DNA from: Sphingomonadaceae bacterium
GTDB lineage: Bacteria > Pseudomonadota > Alphaproteobacteria > Sphingomonadales > Sphingomonadaceae
NCBI GenBank assembly: GCA_021300355.1
Contig: JAJTEF010000024.1
Location: 1 to 64,000 of the forward strand
Direction: 5' to 3'
DNA length: 64,000 nt
Below are positions 8,247 through 16,287 of this stretch, in pieces. The translations under genes were made by a program, and so were the position numbers. The notes beneath the pieces are model-generated. The model saw only the letters and a list, made by a program, of their open reading frames with translations. It was not told where the DNA came from and ran no database searches. How positions within the stretch are numbered: the first letter of the stretch is position 1; the number at the start of each line of letters is the position of its first letter.

Positions 8247-9407
8247 ATGACAGCAAAATCAGCACCGGTAATTCAGCGCATTCAACCAGACGCGGTCATT
8301 CCACGGTTCCAATATTATTGGGACGCAACCGTGACGTGGGTTCAGGGCAATGTCTTTGAACTGAGCGTAGCCATTGGCATGGCCATTATCGTTTTCATCG
8401 CGCTCAGCTGGTTGAAACGCATTGCGTCCAAAATTGCGCGTGAAAGCGAACATCGCGCGCATGTGAAATCGATCGTCGCGCGTACTTTAGCGCGTACGAG
8501 CAAGTTTTTCCGGGTCATGGTGTCGATTGAACTGGTGAACCAGATTGCCAATGCTCCGGCGGCGTTGGCCCATGCCATCGATATCTTATTCACCATCGCG
8601 ATCGTTGTGCAGGTGGCGATATGGCTGCGCGAAATCATATTGGGCATGATTGAGCGGCGCGCTGGCGAAGGGCTGCACGAACATGAGACGCTGCAAAGCG
8701 CGATGGTGTTAATCCGGCTGCTCGTCAGCTTTGCTTTGTTCGCCGTTGCTGCAATCGTCATTCTCGACAATCTCGGCGTTAACGTCACCGGCCTTGTCGC
8801 TGGTTTAGGCGTTGGCGGCATTGCCATTGGCCTTGCTGCCCAGGGGATTTTCTCCGACCTGTTCGCCGCCATATCGATTATTTTTGATAAGCCCTTCCGC
8901 CGCGGCGATACGGTATCTTATGACAACACCGTCGCCCGGGTCGAAGTCATCGGCATGAAAAGCACAAGGCTGCGCGCGCTGACGGGTGAAGAGAAGATCA
9001 TCTCCAACAGCAAGTTGCTTGAGAAGGAAATTACGAACAACACGCTGACGCTCTACCGCCGGGTCACCTTCGTCCTGACGCTCGTATACCAAACCCCGCC
9101 CGCCCTAGCGAAGCGGATCCCGGAAATTTTGCGCGAAGTTGTCGAAAGCAATGGCGCGCAATTTATCCGCGCTGGGTTCAATAACTTTGCCGCAAGCTCG
9201 CTCGATTTCCATCTCGTTTTCGATATCGAAAGCGACGATGTAGAGGTTATGTTTCAGGCACGGCATGACATTGGCATTGCCATCATCGACCGGTTTGCGC
9301 GTGAAGGCATTTCCTTTGCTTATCCCACACAAACCACATTCACCGCAGCCCCCGATGGCCATATGGTCATGCCCTATGCGCCGCCTGCTCCCGCGCCCAA
9401 AGCCTGA
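8247..9407 (+). CDS. MscS-type mechanosensitive ion channel
   Basis: The 386-residue protein has several N-terminal membrane segments. These are followed by the MscS pore helix region GLGVGGIAIGLAAQGIF and the DKPFRRGDTV beta-domain entry. MscS channels open under membrane tension and release solutes during hypo-osmotic shock. The N-terminal extension (about 150 residues before the pore) is longer than in E. coli MscS and adds membrane segments. The C-terminus ends in an Ala-Pro-rich tail. It appears to be monocistronic. Confidence 0.92.
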   Translation: MTAKSAPVIQRIQPDAVIPRFQYYWDATVTWVQGNVFELSVAIGMAIIVFIALSWLKRIASKIARESEHRAHVKSIVARTLARTSKFFRVMVSIELVNQIANAPAALAHAIDILFTIAIVVQVAIWLREIILGMIERRAGEGLHEHETLQSAMVLIRLLVSFALFAVAAIVILDNLGVNVTGLVAGLGVGGIAIGLAAQGIFSDLFAAISIIFDKPFRRGDTVSYDNTVARVEVIGMKSTRLRALTGEEKIISNSKLLEKEITNNTLTLYRRVTFVLTLVYQTPPALAKRIPEILREVVESNGAQFIRAGFNNFAASSLDFHLVFDIESDDVEVMFQARHDIGIAIIDRFAREGISFAYPTQTTFTAAPDGHMVMPYAPPAPAPKA

Positions 9408-9523
9408 TTCGCGGATGATGGGTTGCTGGGGCGCAAGCTTGCCGTAACGGCAAATCGCCGGGGCTTGTATTGGACGTTCGAAACCGCCACGGTGCGGCCA
9501 AATAGTTTGCAGGAGAAACACCC

Positions 9524-9982
9524 ATGACCACTATTACCCCAGCGGAATTCGCGACGAAGGTCGGCGAAAAAATCGGCACTTCTGAATGGATTTTGGTTGA
9601 TCAGGACATGATCAACAAATTTGCAGATGCAACCGGTGACCACCAGTTCATCCATATCAATGAAGAAATGGCCAAGATGACTCCATTCGGTGGCACCATT
9701 GCACATGGATTTTTGACCCTGTCGCTCTTTCCCGTACTCAGCGCGAAGTCCGATTGTCCCAAGATCGAAGGCGTCAAAATGGGCGTCAATTATGGTGGCA
9801 ACAAAACCCGTTTTCTGGCGCCCGTCCGTTCGGGCAAGCGGGTGCGCGGACATTTCAAACTTCTTGAACTCGTTGAAAAGCGTCCTGGCCAATGGCAGCA
9901 GACGCTTGAGTTCACCGTCGAGATTGAGGGTGAAGACAAACCAGCACTTCAGGCTGAATGGATCAGCCAGTTTTTCGTATAA
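9524..9982 (+). CDS. MaoC-family (R)-specific enoyl-CoA hydratase
   Basis: This 152-residue hot-dog-fold protein has the hydratase-2 motif: an Asp in ATGDHQFIHIN followed by GTIAHGFLTLSL, where Asp and His activate water. Relatives such as PhaJ hydrate trans-2-enoyl-CoA to (R)-3-hydroxyacyl-CoA for polyhydroxyalkanoate or dicarboxylate pathways. A GCAGGAG ribosome site precedes the ATG. It lies 24 bases before a thiolase and close to a PHA depolymerase gene, so a link to PHA or beta-oxidation is plausible. Confidence 0.9.
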   Translation: MTTITPAEFATKVGEKIGTSEWILVDQDMINKFADATGDHQFIHINEEMAKMTPFGGTIAHGFLTLSLFPVLSAKSDCPKIEGVKMGVNYGGNKTRFLAPVRSGKRVRGHFKLLELVEKRPGQWQQTLEFTVEIEGEDKPALQAEWISQFFV

Positions 9983-10006
9983 TTTTTAATTCAAGGAACC
10001 ATTACC

Positions 10007-11185
10007 ATGCGTGACGCAGTAATCGTATCAACCGCCCGTACCGCCATCGGCAAAGCCTATCGCGGTGGATTTAACGCAACGCTCGGGCCAACGCTCGGCA
10101 GCTATTCGTTGAAGGCCGCTGTGGAGCGCGCTGGCATTGAAGGCGGCGAAATTGATGACGTCCTTTGGGGCTCCGCGCTTCAGCAAGGCACACAGGGCGG
10201 CAACCTTGCACGTCAGGTTGCATTGCGCGCTGGCCTGCCGATTTCTGTTTCGGGCATGACCATGGATCGCCAATGTTCGTCGGGCCTGATGTCCATCGCA
10301 ACTGCAGCCAAGCAAATCATCGTCGACAATGTCGACGTGATGGCAGCTGGTGGTCAGGACTCGATCTCATTGGTGCAAACCAAGGAAATGCGCGTTCAGG
10401 CTGACCCTGCATTGGTTGCTATGCATAATTCGATTTACATGCCGATGCTTCAAACCGCTGAAGTCGTGGCAAAGCGCTACAACATCAGCCGCGATGCGAT
10501 GGACGAATACGCCCTGCAATCGCAGCAGCGCACCGCCGCTGGTCAAGCAGCCGGTTATTTCGATGCTGAAATCATTCCTGTGACCACGATGATGAATGTC
10601 GTGAACAAGGAAACGGGCGAAGTCAGCCAGAAAGAAGTTACCATTGCCAAGGATGAAGGCAATCGCGCCGATACGCAGCTCGCAGGTTTGCAATCGCTTC
10701 AACCCGTGCTCGGTCCAGACATGACCATCACTGCCGGTAACGCCAGCCAGTTGTCCGACGGTTCTTCGGCGTCCATCTTGATGGAAGCCAAGGTTGCGGA
10801 GAAAAAGGGCCTCAACCCGCTTGGTCGTTATGTCGGCATGGCCGTTGCAGGCACAGAGCCAGACGAAATGGGCATTGGCCCCGTGTTCGCAATTCCAAAA
10901 TTGCTGCAGCGTTTTGGCCTAAAGATGGACGACATCGGCATCTGGGAATTGAACGAAGCATTTGCTGTTCAAGTTCTGTACTGCCGCGACAAGCTTGGCA
11001 TTCCAAACGAGTTGCTGAACGTCAATGGCGGTTCGATCTCGATCGGACACCCATATGGTATGACGGGCGCACGTTGCGTCGGCCATACATTGATCGAAGG
11101 CAAACGTCGCGGTGCGAAATATGGCGTCGTCACGATGTGCGTTGGCGGCGGCATGGGCGCAGCCGGCCTTTTTGAAATCTTCTAA
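10007..11185 (+). CDS. Acetyl-CoA acetyltransferase (thiolase)
   Basis: The 392-residue protein is a thiolase. The acyl-binding Cys is in MDRQCSSG near residue 90, the His in [17 protein letters not shown] near residue 350, and the second catalytic Cys in [10 protein letters not shown] near residue 380. Thiolases condense or cleave acetoacetyl-CoA and longer 3-ketoacyl-CoAs. An operon with the MaoC hydratase points to acyl-CoA breakdown or supply of PHA precursors. Whether it is biosynthetic (PhaA-like) or degradative is not clear from the motifs. Confidence 0.93.
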   Translation: MRDAVIVSTARTAIGKAYRGGFNATLGPTLGSYSLKAAVERAGIEGGEIDDVLWGSALQQGTQGGNLARQVALRAGLPISVSGMTMDRQCSSGLMSIATAAKQIIVDNVDVMAAGGQDSISLVQTKEMRVQADPALVAMHNSIYMPMLQTAEVVAKRYNISRDAMDEYALQSQQRTAAGQAAGYFDAEIIPVTTMMNVVNKETGEVSQKEVTIAKDEGNRADTQLAGLQSLQPVLGPDMTITAGNASQLSDGSSASILMEAKVAEKKGLNPLGRYVGMAVAGTEPDEMGIGPVFAIPKLLQRFGLKMDDIGIWELNEAFAVQVLYCRDKLGIPNELLNVNGGSISIGHPYGMTGARCVGHTLIEGKRRGAKYGVVTMCVGGGMGAAGLFEIF

Positions 11186-11205
11186 AAACGAAACGGAGCA
11201 GCCGC

Positions 11206-11499
11206 ATGTCAGCTATTGGTGTCATCGCAACTTTAACCGTCGCCGACGGCAAAAACGAAGCCTTTGAGGCTGTGTTTGCAGAGCTTGCGGCTGCCGTTCG
11301 GGCCAATGAACCGGGGAACGTATTTTATACGTTGACCCGGTCACGGTCCAACCCACAGGTTTACAAAGTGCTCGAGCAATATGTCGATCAGGATGCGCTC
11401 ACCGCACATGGCGCCAGCGACTATTTCAAGGCCGCTGGCCCCAAGCTGGCGCCCTGCCTCGCGGGTGCGCCCGATATCGAGTATCTTGATGCGCTATAA
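11206..11499 (+). CDS. Antibiotic biosynthesis monooxygenase (ABM)-fold protein
   Basis: This 97-residue protein has the ferredoxin-like ABM pattern: VIATLTVADGKNEAFEAVF, then a strand FYTLTRS, then VLEQYVDQDALTAHGASDYFK. Such dimeric proteins include quinol monooxygenase YgiN and several of unknown role. It is the third gene after maoC and the thiolase, 20 bases downstream with a good ribosome site (ACGGAGCAG). Its substrate and any link to the acyl-CoA enzymes are unknown. Confidence 0.82.
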   Translation: MSAIGVIATLTVADGKNEAFEAVFAELAAAVRANEPGNVFYTLTRSRSNPQVYKVLEQYVDQDALTAHGASDYFKAAGPKLAPCLAGAPDIEYLDAL

Positions 11500-11618
11500 A
11501 GCTTAAAACCTCTATTGGGCCGTGAACGCATAAATCTCACCTTCACGGTTTGAGGCCATTTTGTTCAGTGCAAGGAATTCTCCGTAATTCCTGTCACCTT
11601 CATTCCTGCATGTGCATA

Positions 11619-11668
11619 CCCTCTGCGCCTCTGCGTGCAAAACAGACCCGCGCAGAGGACGCAGAGGT
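11619..11668. repeat. Inverted repeat built from CCTCTGCG units
   Basis: CCTCTGCGCCTCTGCG at 11620-11635 pairs with CGCAGAGGACGCAGAGG at 11651-11667 with one bulged base, around a 15-base loop. Each arm is itself a tandem of the CTCTGCG unit. It occupies the 435-base gene-free stretch between the ABM and phaZ genes and resembles dispersed palindromic repeats rather than a terminator, as no T-run follows. Confidence 0.7.
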
Positions 11669-11684
11669 ACACATTCCCAACCCC

Positions 11685-11773
11685 CGTCACCCTGAACTGG
11701 TTTCAGGGTCCATTTATCCTTTATAGCTCTGAGCGTGCTGCACGATGGACCCTGAACGTGTTTCAGGGTGACG
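11685..11773. repeat. REP-like palindromic element (CACCCTGAA / TTCAGGGTG)
   Basis: A left unit of about 29 bases at 11685-11713 and its imperfect inverse at 11745-11773 flank a 31-base centre. Each unit also contains its own CCCTGAA...TTCAGGG hairpin. This two-level symmetry is typical of REP/BIME-like elements, and units beginning CGTCACCCTGAA are common between genes in sphingomonads. Apart from these two elements the region 11500-11934 holds nothing recognisable. Confidence 0.75.
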
Positions 11774-11934
11774 AAGTGGAAGGATGACGGCCCGCAACGT
11801 CCGCCGCAACATGGCAGCTTTCATCGGCAAATATGGGCAGCACCGCGCGCGATGATAAACTGCCCATCGACGGGCCAGCGTTCAACGGTGGCAGTGATGT
11901 GCAATGTCATAAACGCAACATGGCACCAATGGCC

Positions 11935-13176
11935 CTAGCCATTGTGGCTGACAATCCAGTCTTCGACGACCGGTGCAATTTTTTCGCGCCATTTGCTGCC
12001 GTTGAAGATGCCATAATGGCCAACTTCAGGCGCCATATGATATTTCTTGAGCGCGTCAGGCAAAGCCGTCGCAATGTTGAGCGCCGCCTTGGTTTGCCCA
12101 AGGCCGCTGATGTCGTCCCGCTCACCTTCAATCGCCAGCAGGCCGATGTCCGTAATCGCGCCGGGATCAACGAGCTTACCGCGATAGTTGAATTCGCCCT
12201 TGGGCAACAAATGACGCTGAAAAACAGTATCGACGGTCTGCAGATAAAATTCCGCCGTCATGTCGCAGACGGAGCGATATTCGTCGTAAAATTCTTTGTG
12301 CCGATCCGCGCTTTCGCCGTCGCCTTTGACGAGGTCGGAGAACATCGACCAATGGCTGACCATATGGTTACCCAAATTCATCGACATAAAGCCCGAGAGC
12401 TGCAGAAAACCGGGATATACCCGACGGCCCGAACCTTTATAATAAGGCGGGACGGTCGCAATGACATTTTGTACGAACCATTCATGCGGGCGGCGTGTGG
12501 CGTGGTCGTTTACCGCCGTCGGCGCTTCGCGGGTGTCGATTGGGCCGCCCATCATCGTCAAGGTGCGTGGCCGCAACGGATGGTCCTTGGCGCTAATCAC
12601 CGCAGCTGCGGCATAGGCCGGGACCGAAGGCTGACATACCGCCAACATATGCGCGCCGCGTCCGCCGGCATCGGGGCCGATGAATTCAAGCCATTCGATG
12701 AGATAATCGATGTAGGTTTCAAGATCAAAGCCGCCGCCGATCAACGGCACATCGCGCGCATCTTTCCAATCGGTGATATACACATCATGCGTTGGGATCA
12801 TGCGTTCGACCGTTCCGCGCAACAGTGTCGCGAAATGACCCGACATCGGGGCGCAAATGAGCAACCGCGGTTTCGCGCTGCTGCCTTCATAAACGAACCG
12901 CTTCAGCTGTCCAAAGGGCTTGCGCGCCAGATTCTCTTCTTGAACCGGCATCGTCTTTCCATCGACAGTAACGCTGTCCAATCCGAATGCAGGCTTTCCG
13001 CGTGGCAGAACTGAATGCGCAAACACGTCCAATGCCGACGCCGCGATGGGGGCAAGACCGCCGACACTAAATGGCCCGGTGAAATTCTTGAGCACATCTG
13101 CCTGCGCCTGTGCAATTTTTCCTGCACCTGCTAACCAGCTCCGTTGCATATCATAACCGGTATAAAGCATTTGCAA
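11935..13176 (-). CDS. phaZ: Intracellular polyhydroxyalkanoate depolymerase
   Basis: The 413-residue protein matches the intracellular PHB depolymerase family (PhaZ1 type). It has an alpha/beta-hydrolase core with a cysteine nucleophile, Cys181 in LAVCQPSVPAYA, in place of the lipase-box serine. Later Asp (EGERDD) and His (PEVGHYGIF) regions complete the triad. There is no signal peptide, so it acts on internal granules, releasing 3-hydroxybutyrate or oligomers. Upstream, a TGCATTGCA half-palindrome at 13244-13252 resembles PhaR-type sites of other alphaproteobacteria, which is only suggestive. Confidence 0.92.
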   Translation of the reverse strand: MQMLYTGYDMQRSWLAGAGKIAQAQADVLKNFTGPFSVGGLAPIAASALDVFAHSVLPRGKPAFGLDSVTVDGKTMPVQEENLARKPFGQLKRFVYEGSSAKPRLLICAPMSGHFATLLRGTVERMIPTHDVYITDWKDARDVPLIGGGFDLETYIDYLIEWLEFIGPDAGGRGAHMLAVCQPSVPAYAAAAVISAKDHPLRPRTLTMMGGPIDTREAPTAVNDHATRRPHEWFVQNVIATVPPYYKGSGRRVYPGFLQLSGFMSMNLGNHMVSHWSMFSDLVKGDGESADRHKEFYDEYRSVCDMTAEFYLQTVDTVFQRHLLPKGEFNYRGKLVDPGAITDIGLLAIEGERDDISGLGQTKAALNIATALPDALKKYHMAPEVGHYGIFNGSKWREKIAPVVEDWIVSHNG

Positions 13177-13322
13177 TCCTTAGATTTCGGTCTTTCTGCC
13201 CCGAAAAATAGGGCATTCTTGTCGAATCCATAAGCGTTTATTGTGCATTGCACCATAGAAAAAGGCATCAGCATCATCTGTCGCGCATTGTTACCGCTTC
13301 GGCGCACTGCTAGGCGGGCGAA

Positions 13323-15128
13323 ATGACGAACGAAATTTCCGACATCCCAACAACGCCTACAGCCGACGCCATTGAAGCGCCTGTCGTAAAACAAAAGCTT
13401 AATGTCGGCAGCTTGCGGATGATCGGGCACTTTACGATCAAATACCCACGACAGATTGCATATGCGCTTCTCGCACTCATTGGGGCAGCGTCATCGACCC
13501 TGGCTATCCCTTATGGCCTGCGGCTGATTATTGATGAGGGCTTTGCGAAAAATGGCGGCGACCCCGCGCCATATTTTTATCTGCTGCTGGGCATTGTCGT
13601 CATCATCGGTGTTTCGACAGCATTTCGTTTTTACTTTGTCAGCTGGTTGGGTGAACGCGTCGTCGGCGACATCCGCGTTGCCGTTCAAAGCAACTTGCTG
13701 CGGCTTGCGCCACGCTTTTTTGAAGAGAATAGGCCCGGCGAAATCGCGAGCCGGATGACCGCTGATACGGCGATTATCGAACAGATTGTTGGCACCACGG
13801 TGTCGGTTGCGTTGCGGAATATCTTTATCGGTATCGGCGGCGTGACATTGCTTTTTGGCTTGGCGCCAAGTCTGGCCATTTGGCTTTTGGCGGGCATTCC
13901 GGTTGTTGTACTGCCAATCGTTTTTCTCGGTCGGCGGTTGGAAAAGGCATCGCGCACCAGTCAGGATAATGTCGCCAGCGTCGGCACCATCATTTCCGAA
14001 GCCCTTGGCGCAATCAAAATCGTTCAGGCATTTGGTCAAGAAACGCGTGAGGGCGTCAGATTTGCAGATGCGGTCGAGGGCACATTTGCAGCCGCGAAAA
14101 AGCGTATAAGGATACGCGCGTTCCTGACAGCGTTGGTCATGGCGCTCATTTTCGGCGGCATCACGCTGCTGGTGTGGGAAGGCACGGACCAAGTCAAAGA
14201 AGGCGTTATAACCTCCGGCACATTGTTCGCCGTAGTGCTCTATGGCGCACTTGTCGCCGGATCCTTCGGCGCATTGACCGAAGTATATGGGGACCTTGTG
14301 CGCGCATCGGGCGCGGCTTCGCGGTTGGCAGAGTTGCTGCATGAAGTACCCGAAATTGCGCCTCCCGCCAGCCCTGTTGTTATGCCACCAGCGCGCGGTC
14401 AGCTTGAGTTTCAGCATGTCCGGTTCCGCTATCCCACCCGACCCGGAGTTGCTGCGCTTGACGATTTCAGCCTGAAGATTTCCCCCGGAGAGACAGTCGC
14501 TGTCGTCGGGCCATCAGGCGCAGGCAAGTCGACCTTGTTCCAGCTTGCTGAACGTTTTTACGACCCTGAGGCTGGCACTGTCCGCATTGATGGCGTGGCG
14601 CTGACCAGTGCAGATCCAGCCGAGTTCCGCCAGCGCATCGCCCTGGTTCCTCAAGACACCGTTTTATTCGCGGCCTCTGCGCGGGACAATTTGCGCTATG
14701 GTCATTGGCTGGCGGACGATGCCGCCATTTGGGCGGCAGCAGAGCAAGCGAATGCCGCGGAGTTCCTGCGTGCCTTGCCAGAGGGTCTGGACACGTTTTT
14801 GGGCGAGAGCGGTGCGCGGCTATCTGGTGGTCAGCGACAGCGCCTTGCGATTGCCCGCGCGCTGCTGCGCGATGCCCCAATACTGTTGCTCGACGAAGCT
14901 ACCAGTGCGCTGGATGCCGAAAGCGAACGCCTTGTTCAGGACGCGCTTGAACGCCTCATGATTGGCCGCACGACCATCGTCATTGCCCACCGTTTGGCGA
15001 CCGTGCGCTCGGCCGACCGCATCATTGTCATGGATCAGGGCAAGATTGTTGAAGAAGGCGACCACGCGACCCTTAGTGCGGCGGGCGGCCTATATTCACG
15101 TTTGGCCAGCCTGCAGTTTGACGCTTAA
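13323..15128 (+). CDS. ABC transporter, fused permease-ATPase (MsbA-like exporter)
   Basis: The 601-residue half-transporter has an N-terminal six-helix exporter domain (about residues 40-320) and a C-terminal ATPase. Walker A GPSGAGKST is near residue 396, the signature LSGGQRQRLA near 499, and Walker B ILLLDEATSALD near 520. It would act as a homodimer exporting lipids or drugs; the substrate is unknown. A possible promoter (TTGTTA, 17 bases, TAGGCG at 13311-13316) ends six bases before the ATG and no ribosome site is visible, so the mRNA could be leaderless. It converges with the DUF1465 gene, with stops overlapping. Confidence 0.93.
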   Translation: MTNEISDIPTTPTADAIEAPVVKQKLNVGSLRMIGHFTIKYPRQIAYALLALIGAASSTLAIPYGLRLIIDEGFAKNGGDPAPYFYLLLGIVVIIGVSTAFRFYFVSWLGERVVGDIRVAVQSNLLRLAPRFFEENRPGEIASRMTADTAIIEQIVGTTVSVALRNIFIGIGGVTLLFGLAPSLAIWLLAGIPVVVLPIVFLGRRLEKASRTSQDNVASVGTIISEALGAIKIVQAFGQETREGVRFADAVEGTFAAAKKRIRIRAFLTALVMALIFGGITLLVWEGTDQVKEGVITSGTLFAVVLYGALVAGSFGALTEVYGDLVRASGAASRLAELLHEVPEIAPPASPVVMPPARGQLEFQHVRFRYPTRPGVAALDDFSLKISPGETVAVVGPSGAGKSTLFQLAERFYDPEAGTVRIDGVALTSADPAEFRQRIALVPQDTVLFAASARDNLRYGHWLADDAAIWAAAEQANAAEFLRALPEGLDTFLGESGARLSGGQRQRLAIARALLRDAPILLLDEATSALDAESERLVQDALERLMIGRTTIVIAHRLATVRSADRIIVMDQGKIVEEGDHATLSAAGGLYSRLASLQFDA

Positions 15129-15574
15129 AAAGACGCGCGCAAACGGTCGCGCATTGCATGTGGTTCCGACGCCTGCGGAACAGGGGCGCGCATTTTTTCG
15201 CTGAGCCGCTGAAGCCGGTCATATAATTCTTCGCTCGCACCGATCAGCGCTTGCGTCTCTGGAGGAAATTGCAACACCAGCTGCCCATCGCTGGCGGGCG
15301 CATAGCCCAGATTGTTGGTTTCGTTTCGCGCTTCGCTCTCGGTTATTTCGCCAGCGCGCAATGCCTTTTGGTTCAACAACCACGCAATGCTGTGCATCAG
15401 ACGCGTGGTGACCTTGAGGGACTCGCAGGAGAAAGCGACCGAAATCTCTGGAGACAAATGCCCTGCATCAAAACTGCGGTCAAAACAGGCGCGCGCTTCA
15501 TCGGCGAGCAGCATCGCTTCTGTGTATAGAGAATCCACTAATAATGGGGTCAGTTCAAGTTGTGCGTTGCGCAT
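15125..15574 (-). CDS. DUF1465 family protein
   Basis: The 149-residue protein fits DUF1465, a family I know only from alphaproteobacteria. It is largely helical with no signal peptide or membrane segment. The conserved core includes FSCESLKVTTRLMHSIAWLLNQKALRAGEI. Some DUF1465 proteins have been reported under cell-cycle control, but no reaction is established. It is encoded opposite the ABC transporter, with overlapping stops, and near two DUF465 genes. Confidence 0.85.
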   Translation of the reverse strand: MRNAQLELTPLLVDSLYTEAMLLADEARACFDRSFDAGHLSPEISVAFSCESLKVTTRLMHSIAWLLNQKALRAGEITESEARNETNNLGYAPASDGQLVLQFPPETQALIGASEELYDRLQRLSEKMRAPVPQASEPHAMRDRLRASF

Positions 15575-15698
15575 GCGCTTTTATGGCACGGCGTTCGACC
15601 AGATGTTAGTGGAAACGATAATATGGCGGCAACATATTGTCAGTGTACCGGTATGGAACGATCATAGCGCAATTGTAAACGCTTGGGACGGTAACGGG

Positions 15699-15896
15699 TC
15701 AGGCGATAATGTCTGGCACGAGCTGGTCTTCAAGACGCATGATTCGGTCTTTCAATATCAGCTTCTTCTTTTTCAGACGTGCAATCTGAAGCTGATCAAC
15801 GACCGACTGCATGGTTAGCGCCGTAATGGCATCATCCAAATCGCGATGTTCAATCTTCAGTTGTTCCAGCTGCTGCTGGTAGCCGTCGTCGTTCAT
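15699..15896 (-). CDS. DUF465 (YdcH/SlyX-like) small coiled-coil protein
   Basis: The chosen start gives 65 residues beginning MNDDGYQQQLEQLKIEHRDL and ending in a basic segment RLKKKKLILKDRIMRLEDQL. This is the two-helix DUF465 (YdcH) pattern. An upstream in-frame start at 15947 would add 17 residues, but a purine-rich AGAAGGGGGA directly precedes the ATG at 15896, which supports the shorter form. Function is unknown; it is expected to form a small helical hairpin. Confidence 0.85.
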   Translation of the reverse strand: MNDDGYQQQLEQLKIEHRDLDDAITALTMQSVVDQLQIARLKKKKLILKDRIMRLEDQLVPDIIA

Positions 15897-16066
15897 TCCC
15901 CCTTCTAACCAGGGTCGCGCAAACAAGTCATCGTTAAAAGCGGGCATGATTGCGGGGGCATGATTTTGGCGTCCGCCAAACGGAAAATTATCGGCAAGAC
16001 TCGCGCGATGTTTCGTGATTTACTTCGGCTGTTGGACCACCGAGTCTCACACTGAAGGAGAATGAT

Positions 16067-16237
16067 GTGAATATTAATCATCTGTCCGCACTTCGCAGCA
16101 AACATGCTGATCTTGAACAAAAGTTGCAGCGCGAAGAACATAGACCTTTTCCTGACACCGGCATCATTCTGAGCCTTAAGAAGCAGAAACTGCAACTTAA
16201 GGACGTACTTATGCAGGAATCGGCCGCAACTGGCTGA
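16067..16237 (+). CDS. Second DUF465 (YdcH-like) small protein, GTG start
   Basis: A 56-residue product is read from GTG at 16067, with AAGGAG seven bases upstream. It has the DUF465 signature: HLSALRSKHADLEQKLQREE, then RPFPDTGIILSLKKQKLQLKD. The order of a short helix, an acidic turn with RPxPD, then a basic helix is diagnostic. It faces the other DUF465 gene across about 170 bases, so two paralogs are arranged divergently. It ends 50 bases before ptsP and could be expressed with it. Confidence 0.85.
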   Translation: MNINHLSALRSKHADLEQKLQREEHRPFPDTGIILSLKKQKLQLKDVLMQESAATG

Positions 16238-16287
16238 CTACGAATAATTTCAAGCGGGGTATCGCTTGCCTTTTGTGTCTCTGCTAG

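Noticed and set aside
11833-13014. 393-codon open frame antisense to phaZ
   Set aside because: phaZ on the other strand has catalytic motifs and normal length. The antisense product is His/Arg-rich nonsense typical of a shadow frame.
15947-15947. Longer DUF465 protein starting at 15947
   Set aside because: The added 17 residues do not match the family, and the ribosome site is directly before the inner ATG at 15896.
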